Assembly (NCBI GenBank): GCA_003694355.1
Contig: RFKI01000001.1
Coordinates: 1-19,860 of the forward strand
DNA: 19,860 bases
Reading direction: 5' to 3'
Source of the DNA: Bdellovibrio sp.
GTDB lineage: Bacteria > Bdellovibrionota > Bdellovibrionia > Bdellovibrionales > UBA1609
Shown here piece after piece: positions 1-6,071 of the stretch. How positions within the stretch are numbered: the stretch's first letter is position 1; each line of letters opens with the position of its first letter. Made by a program: the position numbers and the translations under genes. The notes under the pieces were generated by a model. The model saw nothing but the letters and a program-made list of their open reading frames with translations, was not told the DNA's origin and did not search any database.

Positions 1-71
1 CATATGTGTCCCCCTGTTAAATCGAAATATTCTCGATAAAAAACGTTTCAATTTAACACAGTGATGGGATA

Positions 72-96
72 ATGAGGCAACCAGGTTGTGCCTCAT
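72..96. other. Imperfect inverted repeat in the upstream intergenic region
   Basis: ATGAGGC (72-78) is matched by GCCTCAT (90-96) around an inner ACC/GGT pairing, giving a stable imperfect hairpin. The T-rich stretch that follows (TTATTTTGTTT, 110-120) is not directly adjacent to the stem. It could be the weak terminator of a gene left of the window, or a regulator site for the lipoprotein gene at 257. I see no open reading frame with a Shine-Dalgarno in bases 1-256. Confidence 0.3.
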
Positions 97-196
97 AATC
101 TCTACACCCTTATTTTGTTTCGATTTGGTGCGTCTTAGTGACGATAATTTCGGATCAATGCGTTTATTTTAGCAAGGAGGAAAAAGGCCCTAAAGT

Positions 197-250
197 CTTT
201 GGTCCAGGAGGCCGAAGAGTAAGGTGTTAGGAAAAGATTAACAAGGATCT
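197..250 (+). promoter_or_regulatory. Leader with CsrA-type GGA sites before the propeller lipoprotein
   Basis: Bases 197-217 fold into a hairpin (CTTTGG, bulged T, CC pairing with GGCCGAAG) whose tetraloop is AGGA (206-209). A second site, ACAAGGATCT (241-250), agrees well with the CsrA consensus RUACARGGAUGU and contains the Shine-Dalgarno AAGGA (243-247) of the TTG start at 257. A hairpin-loop GGA plus a GGA in the ribosome-binding site is the usual layout of CsrA-repressed mRNAs. That CsrA binds here is inference. Confidence 0.4.
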
Positions 251-256
251 GGTGAT

Positions 257-2119
257 TTGAAGGAACGTGTTTTGTTTATTTTATTGTTTCGTCTAGGCTT
301 TGTTTCTTTGCTTTTATCGGGCGTGGTGGCCTGCAAAATCGATGTTGTTTTTGAGCCACCCAAGTGGTCTCCAAAACCTTCTCAACAATGTGTTTTTGAA
401 ACCAATGCAGAGTTTTATACAGCTCCTCAAAACAATACTTGTTATAACAGCTTAGGGGCCAATCAAGTCAATGATGTTTATGTGGACTCAAACGGCGGCC
501 TTTATGTGGCCACTGACATGGGTTTGTCCATTTCCCTGGATGGGGGTGGAAACTTTATCACTCGAACCTCAGCTCAAGGTTTAGGCAGTAATACTGTTTA
601 TGGCGTGTATGTGGACTCCATTGGAGTGGTCTATGCTGGAACTTCGGGAGGACTATCGATATCCACAGATGGCGGGCAGAGTTTTGTGACTAAAACCACA
701 ACTCAAGGTTTAGGAAGTAATGTTGTGAAGGCTGTGTCTGTGGACTCAAGCGGCGTGATCTATGCTGGAACTTATGGAGGCTTATCGATTTCTCGAGATG
801 GCGGGCAGAGTTTTCAGAATAGAACCAAGGCAGAAGGTTTGGGAGCTAATTCTGTTTTTGGCGTGTATGTGGACTCAAGCGGCGTGATCTATGCTGGAAC
901 TTATGGAGGCTTATCGATATCCACAGATGGCGGGAAGAGTTTTGTGACTAAAACCACAGCAGATGGTTTGGGGGTTAATACTGTTTATGGCGTGTATGTA
1001 GATTCCAATGGAGTGATCTATGCGGCCACTTCGGGAGGCTTATCGATTTCTCAAGATGGCGGGCAGAGTTTTGTGAATAAAACCACAGCAGATGGTTTGG
1101 GAAGTGATGTTGTGAAGGCTGTGTATGTGGATTCAAGCGGCGTGATCTATGCGGCCACTTTAGGAGGCCTATCGATATCCACAGATAGCGGGCAGAGTTT
1201 TGTGACTAAAACCACAACTCAAGGTTTAGGCGGTAATATTGTTTATGGCGTGTATGTGGACTCAAGCGGCGTGATCTATGCGGCCACGGGGAATGTTAGA
1301 TCTGGAGGAGGCCTATCGATTTCTCAAGATGGCGGGCAGAGTTTTGTTACAAAAACCTCAACTCAAGGTTTAGGAAGTGACATTGTGAATGATGTGTATG
1401 TGGACTCAAGCGGCGTGATCTATGCGGCCACGGGGAATGTTAAATCTGGAGGAGGCTTATCGATATCCACAGATGGCGGGAAGAGTTTTGTGACTAAAAC
1501 CACAGCAGATGGTTTGGGAAGTAATATTGTGAATGATGTGTATGTGGACTCAAGCGGCGTGATCTATGCGGCCACTTCGAAAGGACTATCGATATCCACA
1601 GATGGCGGGCAGAGGTTTGTAAATAAAACCACAACAGATGGTTTGGGAAGTAATATTGTGAATGGTGTGTCTGTGGACTCAAGCGGCGTGATCTATGCGG
1701 CCACTTCGGGAGGTCTATCGATTTCCAAAGATGGGGGAGTGAATTTTGTAACGAAGACCATGGCTCAGGGTTTGGGAGCTAATACTGTTTATGGCGTGTA
1801 TGTGGATACGAGTGGAGTGATTTATGCAGCCACTCAGGGAGGCTTATCGATTTCTCAAGATGGCGGGCAGAATTTTCAGAATAAAACCACAGCAGATGGT
1901 CTGGGGAACAACTATGTTCGAAGAGTTTATGTGGATACGAGTGGAGTGATCTATGCGGCCACTTTCGGAGGCTTATCGATATCCACAGATGGTGGGCAGA
2001 GTTTTGTGACTAAAACCACAGCAGATGGTTTAGGCAGTAATACTGTTTATGGCGTGTATGTGGACTCCAGTGGAGTGGTCTATGCGGCCACTTCAGAAGG
2101 CCTAAGTATAAGGCCTTAG
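257..2119 (+). CDS. Lipoprotein of tandem propeller/Asp-box repeats
   Basis: The start is TTG at 257 with Shine-Dalgarno AAGGA 9 bases upstream. Residues 1-25 form a signal peptide ending in a lipobox (VVAC, lipidated Cys26), so it should be an envelope lipoprotein. From residue 65 nearly the whole protein is a tandem array of 43-residue units. Each has GLGxNxVxxVYVDSSGVIYAAT, as in two-component-regulator propeller repeats (Reg_prop), and GGLSISxDGGQSF, which matches the Asp-box (SxDxGxxF/W) of BNR repeats. There are twelve full units and a thirteenth that ends after the first half. Units 7 and 8 carry a five-residue insertion (GNVRS/GNVKS). I see no kinase, enzyme or anchoring domain. The fold should be one or two beta-propellers used for binding, with ligand unknown. 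It is transcribed alone, between a hairpin-rich leader and a terminator. Confidence 0.85.
   Translation: MKERVLFILLFRLGFVSLLLSGVVACKIDVVFEPPKWSPKPSQQCVFETNAEFYTAPQNNTCYNSLGANQVNDVYVDSNGGLYVATDMGLSISLDGGGNFITRTSAQGLGSNTVYGVYVDSIGVVYAGTSGGLSISTDGGQSFVTKTTTQGLGSNVVKAVSVDSSGVIYAGTYGGLSISRDGGQSFQNRTKAEGLGANSVFGVYVDSSGVIYAGTYGGLSISTDGGKSFVTKTTADGLGVNTVYGVYVDSNGVIYAATSGGLSISQDGGQSFVNKTTADGLGSDVVKAVYVDSSGVIYAATLGGLSISTDSGQSFVTKTTTQGLGGNIVYGVYVDSSGVIYAATGNVRSGGGLSISQDGGQSFVTKTSTQGLGSDIVNDVYVDSSGVIYAATGNVKSGGGLSISTDGGKSFVTKTTADGLGSNIVNDVYVDSSGVIYAATSKGLSISTDGGQRFVNKTTTDGLGSNIVNGVSVDSSGVIYAATSGGLSISKDGGVNFVTKTMAQGLGANTVYGVYVDTSGVIYAATQGGLSISQDGGQNFQNKTTADGLGNNYVRRVYVDTSGVIYAATFGGLSISTDGGQSFVTKTTADGLGSNTVYGVYVDSSGVVYAATSEGLSIRP
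449..2116 (+). repeat. Tandem 129-bp coding repeat array (12 full units and a partial)
   Basis: Units begin near 449, 578, 707, 836, 965, 1094, 1223, 1367, 1511, 1640, 1769, 1898 and 2027. The period is 129 bp except for units 7 and 8, which are 144 bp. Similarity is high at the DNA level, including synonymous positions: the block coding for DSSGVIYAAT is nearly invariant in the middle units. This indicates recent duplication or recombination between units. The array probably varies in length between strains and is a misassembly risk for short reads. Confidence 0.92.
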
Positions 2120-2163
2120 GTGTTTGATCATGAGTTTTGTGAAGGCCTTTCTTTTGATTTTTA
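2110..2163 (+). terminator. Probable intrinsic terminator of the propeller gene
   Basis: AAGGCCTT (2110-2117, overlapping the stop codon) pairs with AAGGCCTT (2142-2149), followed by the T-rich run TCTTTTGATTTTT. A third AAGGCCT at 2097-2103 gives an alternative shorter fold. The loop is long (24 bases), so termination may be incomplete. On the opposite strand the hairpin lacks a T tract, so it is not obviously a terminator for ung. Confidence 0.5.
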
Positions 2164-2886
2164 AAGGCTTTTCTTTTTTAAGTAAGAATCAAGCTCTGAT
2201 TTGGGAGGCAATTTCCAGTTAATGGGGGCGATGTGGTGTTGCTCTAAATAGGTATTGATTTTGGAAAAAGGGCGACTGCCAAAAAAACCTCGATGGGCTG
2301 ACAGTGGAGAGGGGTGAGGAGCTTTTAAAATAAGGTGTTTTTGGGGGGTGATTAGAGAGGCTTTTTTTTGAGCATAACTGCCCCAGAGAACAAAAACCAA
2401 GTGTTCTTTGTGTTGGCTTAAATACTGGATCACTTGATCTGTAAAGGTTTCCCACCCCTTGCCTTGATGGGACCCAGCTTTGCCTCGTTCCACAGATAAA
2501 GTGGCATTTAATAAAAGCACACCTTGTTGGGCCCAAGGAATCAGGCAGCCATGGTCTGGTGGAGGAAAACCCAGGTCATTTTGTAGTTCTTTGTAAATAT
2601 TCTTTAAAGAAGGGGGGATAGCTGTTTGTGGAGGTACGGAAAAACAAAGGCCATGGGCCTGGTTGGGGCCATGATAGGGGTCCTGGCCCAGGATTAACAC
2701 TTTCACTTTGTCAAGAGGAGTGTAGTTAAAGCTTGCAAAAATTTGAGAGGCTTTTGGATAAATGGTTTTGGTTTTATATTCTTTTTTCAGAAAATCCCGC
2801 AGGTTCTGCATATAGGGCTTTTGAAACTCTGGAAGAAGAGCTTGTTTCCAGCCAGGCTCTAACTTGATTTGCTCTGTTTGACTCAT
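2161..2886 (-). CDS. ung: Uracil-DNA glycosylase, family 1
   Basis: It removes uracil from DNA as the first step of base-excision repair. All family-1 signatures are present: the water-activating motif GQDPYHGP with catalytic Asp, the central [17 protein letters not shown] block (compare LLLNTVLTVRAGQAHSH in E. coli Ung), the GWETFTD motif, and the minor-groove loop [18 protein letters not shown]. At 241 residues it is close to the usual 220-230. The start ATG at 2886 has no Shine-Dalgarno. A good sigma-70 promoter places the likely transcription start at or next to the A of the ATG, so the message looks leaderless. It diverges from the DUF1820 gene. Confidence 0.97.
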   Translation of the reverse strand: MSQTEQIKLEPGWKQALLPEFQKPYMQNLRDFLKKEYKTKTIYPKASQIFASFNYTPLDKVKVLILGQDPYHGPNQAHGLCFSVPPQTAIPPSLKNIYKELQNDLGFPPPDHGCLIPWAQQGVLLLNATLSVERGKAGSHQGKGWETFTDQVIQYLSQHKEHLVFVLWGSYAQKKASLITPQKHLILKAPHPSPLSAHRGFFGSRPFSKINTYLEQHHIAPINWKLPPKSELDSYLKKKSL

Positions 2887-2892
2887 AGGGGC

Positions 2893-2921
2893 GTTATAAA
2901 ATTTTCCTTTCAGCTTGCCAA
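2893..2921 (-). promoter_or_regulatory. Sigma-70 promoter of ung (leaderless)
   Basis: Read on the minus strand: -35 TTGGCA (2921-2916), a 17-base spacer, and -10 TATAAC (2898-2893). Six bases separate the -10 from the ATG at 2886, so the expected +1 falls on or beside the start codon. The -35 lies inside the palindrome AGCTTG-C-CAAGCT. Confidence 0.6.
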
Positions 2922-2944
2922 GCTTGTAAATGTAACGATATTAA
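2915..2944 (+). promoter_or_regulatory. Divergent promoter of the DUF1820 gene
   Basis: -35 TTGCCA (2915-2920), 18-base spacer, -10 TATTAA (2939-2944). Seven bases lie between the -10 and the ATG at 2952, and no Shine-Dalgarno is present, so this message may also be leaderless. The -35 box occupies the same bases as the ung -35 on the other strand. Confidence 0.4.
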
Positions 2945-2951
2945 CTGTCGC

Positions 2952-3308
2952 ATGGCAAAAAAAGAAAGTTTTTATCGCATTTATTATAGAGACCCTAAAA
3001 CCGGGAAAAACACAGAGCTAAAAGCCCGTGAAATTGGAGACTCTCCTTTGGGGCTTAGCTTTGTGCGCATTGCAGATTTTCTATTTGATGAAAGCTCCAT
3101 TGTTTTAAAACCCGCTGAAGAGCAACTGAAAAAGCAGCTAGAAGGTGTTAAAAGCCTTCACTTGTCCATTTACAGTATTATTTCCATTGAAGAAATGGGT
3201 CTTGAAAACAAAGGGTTAAAGTTTCAAAAGGATAAGTCCAATATTGTTGTTTTGGCCAAAGATGAACCTTTTACTTCTGGACCTGATTCTTCCCCGCCAA
3301 AATCTTAA
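2952..3308 (+). CDS. DUF1820 family protein
   Basis: A 118-residue soluble protein with no signal peptide or membrane segment. The pattern FYRIYYRDPKTGKNTELKAR, then SFVRIADFLFDE, then PAEEQLKKQLEGVKSLHLSI and ISIEEMG matches the DUF1820 family of short proteobacterial proteins of unknown function, which have YxExYAR, GFVEVExLxFGE and PSEExLKxEFxGV at the same places. The C-terminal 20 residues (Ser/Pro/Asp-rich) look disordered. It is followed after 12 bases by dapF and is probably co-transcribed with it and the ferredoxin. Function unknown. Confidence 0.75.
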   Translation: MAKKESFYRIYYRDPKTGKNTELKAREIGDSPLGLSFVRIADFLFDESSIVLKPAEEQLKKQLEGVKSLHLSIYSIISIEEMGLENKGLKFQKDKSNIVVLAKDEPFTSGPDSSPPKS

Positions 3309-3320
3309 GGGAGAATATTT

Positions 3321-4154
3321 TTGAGCTCTACAGTGTCAATTGCTTGTATGGAAGGGACGGGCAACAGTTTTTTGATCTTTGACTTAAGGTCTAAGCCGGG
3401 TTCTTTGGAGTCTTGGTTGAAATCCTGGGGTTTTAAAAATCAAAAAGAAGGTCTTTTGTTTTTAGCGCAAAAACAGGATGTGGATGGGTTGGTGTTTCTA
3501 AGGCCCTCTTCAAAAGGAGATTTTGGATGGGAGTTTTTTAACCGGGATGGCAGTGTGGCCGAGATGTGCGGAAATGCAGCTCGTTGTGTGGTGCAGTTTA
3601 TTTATGATCAGGATCAAAAAAAGGAAGTTTCCTTTCAAACTGAGGCGGGATTGGTACATGGCCGCCACTTATCTGAGGGGTATGTGGAGGTGGAAATGCC
3701 TCTTCCTCAATGGAGGAGCGCAACAAATTATATGGGAGAAAGCGTGAGGCAGGTTGTGGTGGGGGTTCCTCATGGGGTGAAAAGACTTTCTTTGGGAAAA
3801 GATTTTTTTAGGAAAGTGCAGAATGATAAAAAAAACTGGGCGCAAGGGCTGAGAGCTCAGGAAAATGTCAATGTGACCTTCTTTCAGGAGGAGGCCGCTG
3901 GGAGCTTGAAGGCCATCAGCTTTGAAAGAGGGGTGGAAGATTTTACAAAAGCCTGTGGTACAGGAGCCTGTGCAGCAGCTGTGAGTTACATGGAGGACAG
4001 TGGTTTTTTAGGAAAAGTGTCTTTGCAACTTCCTGGAGGTTCTGTGGTTGTTTATTATCGGGAAGGAAAACTTTTTCTGGAAGGACCTGTTTGTTACATT
4101 CAGGAGAAAATGGGAAAAGAAAATTTTTTTAACAACTTGGAGGCAAAAACATGA
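3321..4154 (+). CDS. dapF: Diaminopimelate epimerase
   Basis: It interconverts LL- and meso-diaminopimelate for lysine and peptidoglycan synthesis in the cytoplasm. It has both catalytic cysteines in their motifs: Cys83 in EMCGNAARC and Cys212 in ACGTGACAAA. It also has the substrate loops GTGNS (family GLGND), FNRDGS and FERGV. The NPH substrate motif reads VPH (GVPHGV, residue 149), so the usual Asn is Val; I believe related DapFs share this variant. Length (277) is normal. The start is TTG at 3321 with GGGAG seven bases upstream; no ATG gives a full N-terminus. Its stop overlaps the next start by four bases (ATGA). Confidence 0.95.
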   Translation: MSSTVSIACMEGTGNSFLIFDLRSKPGSLESWLKSWGFKNQKEGLLFLAQKQDVDGLVFLRPSSKGDFGWEFFNRDGSVAEMCGNAARCVVQFIYDQDQKKEVSFQTEAGLVHGRHLSEGYVEVEMPLPQWRSATNYMGESVRQVVVGVPHGVKRLSLGKDFFRKVQNDKKNWAQGLRAQENVNVTFFQEEAAGSLKAISFERGVEDFTKACGTGACAAAVSYMEDSGFLGKVSLQLPGGSVVVYYREGKLFLEGPVCYIQEKMGKENFFNNLEAKT

Positions 4155-4468
4155 TTTGTATTGGAGATCCGTTAACTCAAGAAAATGAAAAGCCTAAAAA
4201 ACTAGAAGCTGAAATTGATGGTGAGTGGGTGAGTGTTGACTATGATGGAAGTAAGACCATCTTAGAGGCTCTTATGGATGCTGGTTTTGACCCCCCTCAC
4301 TCTTGCTTGGCGGGAAACTGCATGGCTTGTGTGGCCAAAGTGGAAAAAGGGCGAGTGTGCCAGGAGGAGTTAGGCATTCTGACAGAAGAGAATGTGGAAG
4401 ATAGAGAGGCTCTAACCTGTCAAGCCAGGGGAGTTTCTGAAGTGGTTAAGGTTTCTTATTCGTTTTGA
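4151..4468 (+). CDS. Plant-type [2Fe-2S] ferredoxin
   Basis: A 105-residue electron carrier. The cluster ligands are visible as Cys-x4-Cys-x2-Cys (SCLAGNCMACVAKV) followed by a fourth Cys in LTCQA about 30 residues later, the plant/phthalate-reductase 2Fe-2S arrangement. The upstream stretch (DYDGSKTILEALMDAGFDPPHSC) is the usual beta-grasp lead-in. No flavin or reductase domain is attached, so it is a stand-alone ferredoxin whose partner is not in the window. Its ATG overlaps the dapF stop, implying translational coupling. No role in diaminopimelate synthesis follows from this. Confidence 0.92.
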   Translation: MICIGDPLTQENEKPKKLEAEIDGEWVSVDYDGSKTILEALMDAGFDPPHSCLAGNCMACVAKVEKGRVCQEELGILTEENVEDREALTCQARGVSEVVKVSYSF

Positions 4469-4547
4469 TGGGATAAGGGATTAAAGTTTTTACGGATTGT
4501 TTGCTTGGTTTTTAGATCTTATGGGTTAATGTTCGGAGCAACATTTT

Positions 4548-4799
4548 ATGACAAGAATGGTTTTTGTTCTTTTCTTTTTATCATGCTCAGCTTTTGCAGA
4601 CTTGTCAGTTAAGGCAACAGTGAGAGGGAAACTTTGGGACAGGCAACATTGCTCTTTTGATATGCAACTTCTTGGAGAAAAGCTTCAAGAAAAATGTAAA
4701 CGTTTAAAAACGAAGCTAGATCAAACTCCTATTGGCATAAAGGTGTTTATTAAAGAAGATGTTTGTCAAATTGAAGGCCTGTCTTTTTGCGAGGGATAA
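4548..4799 (+). CDS. Small secreted protein, unknown function
   Basis: An 83-residue ORF with ATG at 4548 and Shine-Dalgarno GGAG nine bases upstream. Residues 1-17 (MTRMVFVLFFLSCSAFA) are a typical signal peptide with an AFA|D cleavage site. The mature part is about 65 residues with four cysteines (in QHCSFD, QEKCKR, DVCQIE and SFCEG), which could form two disulfides in the periplasm. I do not recognise a family. It follows the ferredoxin after 79 bases and ends exactly against the stop codon of the convergent lytic transglycosylase gene. Confidence 0.65.
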   Translation: MTRMVFVLFFLSCSAFADLSVKATVRGKLWDRQHCSFDMQLLGEKLQEKCKRLKTKLDQTPIGIKVFIKEDVCQIEGLSFCEG

Positions 4800-5798
4800 T
4801 TAAAGTTTCAAGGAAACATATTTGGAAACCAATTTACTATATCCTTTAGGAATGCGAATGCGGTGGCTGGAAACATATTTGGGAATAAATCCATGAATGA
4901 GTTCGGGGTTCAGACGTTTTATTTTTTTATAAGGAATGCCCAAGAATCGAGAGAGATTCACTAGATCAGTGCCGCCAGGAGCATAGAAATACTCATAACG
5001 ATAAGGTGCATGCGGGCGAATGTGGTGGAAACCATATAAGCGAGGAGCTTTGGCAATTAAAAGGGCCGCAATAAGTTTGGGAATATAGTTTTTGGTTTCA
5101 GTGGGGAAGTCGCGCTTTCTGGAAAGAACCCAGAAATTTTTCGTTTTATATTTTCGGATCAATCTTTTAAGACGATTTTCTCCCATATTATAGGCTGCAG
5201 CAGCTAAATACCAGGAGCGAAACATTTTATAAAGGTCAGCAAGGTATCTGGCAGCCGCAAGAGTGCTTTTTTGAAAATCTCTTCGTTCATCAATCCACCA
5301 GGAGATTTTTAGGCCGTAGCGTTGAGCTGTGGCTTTAATAAATTGCCAGTAACCCACGGCGGAAGCATGGCTCACAGCCCGGGAAGAAAATCCACTTTCT
5401 ATCATAGCTAAATAGGCCAGATCTTGAGGAAGACCTTTTTGTTTAAGAGTGTATTTTATAAGAGGAAGATATTTTGAGGAACGCTCTAACCAGATTTTAA
5501 AGTCTTTTCTTGCATAGGTTTGAAAGTATTGTATCCAATTTTTGACTTTTGAATTGTAAGTGACAGGAATGTCAAAAAGAGGGGGTTTATTTACAGGGCG
5601 AAATATGGTTTTTTTTCTGTATTTTTTTAGTGAAGGGGAATAAACATGAATGATTTTTTTTCGAATTTTCTGAATGTCTTTTAAGTTTTTATGAAGAGAT
5701 GAAAAAGCGGGAAGGGAGAAAAAAAATACAAGGAAGAATTGAAGTGCGGTTGTTGTTTGCTTTCCCATAGTCCTCATCGTTGTTTTACAAGTCTTCAT
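4800..5798 (-). CDS. Lytic transglycosylase (SLT domain, C-terminal LysM-like), MltD type
   Basis: It cleaves the glycan backbone of peptidoglycan in the periplasm. A hydrophobic signal segment covers residues 15-33. The SLT domain spans about 110-225: GLPQDLAYLAMIESGF with catalytic Glu134, SAVGYWQFIKATAQRYGL, and AAAYNMGENRL. The C-terminal 55 residues (PGGTDLVNLSRFLGIPYKKI, LNPELI, IRIPKG) look like a LysM peptidoglycan-binding motif. Start choice is uncertain. The ATG at 5798 has no Shine-Dalgarno and sits in a perfect palindrome; in-frame ATGs at 5777 and 5768 (MGKQTTTALQFF, with GAGG just before) give a more conventional signal peptide. It lies next to the flagellar cluster, but a specific flagellar role is only a guess. 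Confidence 0.88.
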   Translation of the reverse strand: MKTCKTTMRTMGKQTTTALQFFLVFFFSLPAFSSLHKNLKDIQKIRKKIIHVYSPSLKKYRKKTIFRPVNKPPLFDIPVTYNSKVKNWIQYFQTYARKDFKIWLERSSKYLPLIKYTLKQKGLPQDLAYLAMIESGFSSRAVSHASAVGYWQFIKATAQRYGLKISWWIDERRDFQKSTLAAARYLADLYKMFRSWYLAAAAYNMGENRLKRLIRKYKTKNFWVLSRKRDFPTETKNYIPKLIAALLIAKAPRLYGFHHIRPHAPYRYEYFYAPGGTDLVNLSRFLGIPYKKIKRLNPELIHGFIPKYVSSHRIRIPKGYSKLVSKYVSLKL

Positions 5799-5810
5799 TT
5801 TAAAATGAAG
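5793..5810. promoter_or_regulatory. Perfect 18-bp palindrome at the lytic transglycosylase start
   Basis: CTTCATTTT (5793-5801) is followed immediately by its reverse complement AAAATGAAG (5802-5810). It covers the outermost ATG of the lytic transglycosylase and lies about 200 bases from flgF. It could be an operator. As RNA it would form a stem with almost no loop, so a dimeric DNA-binding protein is more plausible. Function is inferred from symmetry only. Confidence 0.4.
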
Positions 5811-5857
5811 CGTGTTTTTGTTTAAGTGTTCTTCAAAAAGGCTTTACTATAGTCAAG

Positions 5858-5895
5858 TGTCAGTTCTTTCAGGGGACCTGTCATTTTCGTGACAG
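5858..5895. promoter_or_regulatory. Candidate enhancer (UAS) for the sigma-54 promoter of flgF
   Basis: CTGTCA-TTTTCG-TGACAG (5878-5895) is a perfect six-base inverted repeat that fits the TGT-N10-ACA form of some sigma-54 activator sites. A further half-site, TGTCAG, lies at 5858-5863. The dyad centre is about 150 bases upstream of the predicted start at about 6039, a normal distance for a bacterial enhancer-binding protein such as a flagellar FlrC/FlgR-type activator. The activator's identity is not known. Confidence 0.4.
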
Positions 5896-6012
5896 AAAAA
5901 CACGACAAACTCTGGACCTTGGTTGAGTGATCGTTTTCCATACCGGAAAAAAGAGAAACTTTTTAAAGCTTCCATAAAGATTCTTTCCAAAGGTCTTAAG
6001 ACTAATAAACTA

Positions 6013-6028
6013 TGGCATACCAATTGCT
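6013..6028 (+). promoter_or_regulatory. Sigma-54 (-24/-12) promoter of the flagellar cluster
   Basis: TGGCAT-ACCAA-TTGCT matches the sigma-54 consensus TGGCAC-N5-TTGC with GG and GC exactly ten bases apart. The expected transcription start is near 6039, 33 bases before the flgF ATG at 6072. An upstream ATG at 6012 lies inside the promoter and so cannot be the start of the protein made from this transcript. Confidence 0.75.
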
Positions 6029-6071
6029 CAAACACAGAGTAGAAACCTCTTTAATGAGGGAAAGGGGCTGG

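Noticed and set aside
1..256. c-di-GMP (GEMM) or other known riboswitch in the lipoprotein leader
   Set aside because: I could not find the conserved GEMM cores or another known aptamer; the structure visible is better described as GGA hairpins.
1494..1682. Minus-strand frame within the propeller repeats
   Set aside because: It is itself repetitive because it reads the complement of the tandem repeat; a shadow of the coding array.
449..2116. Tandem repeats considered as a CRISPR array or minisatellite
   Set aside because: The units are contiguous, lack unique spacers, and encode an in-frame propeller motif.
5853..5975. A 40-codon minus-strand frame (starting MEALKSFSFF) in the gap between the lytic transglycosylase gene and flgF, with weak GGAAAG upstream
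   Set aside because: It has no recognisable composition or family and a poor ribosome site. It covers the dyad symmetry sites expected in the sigma-54 control region, so a regulatory function explains the stretch better.
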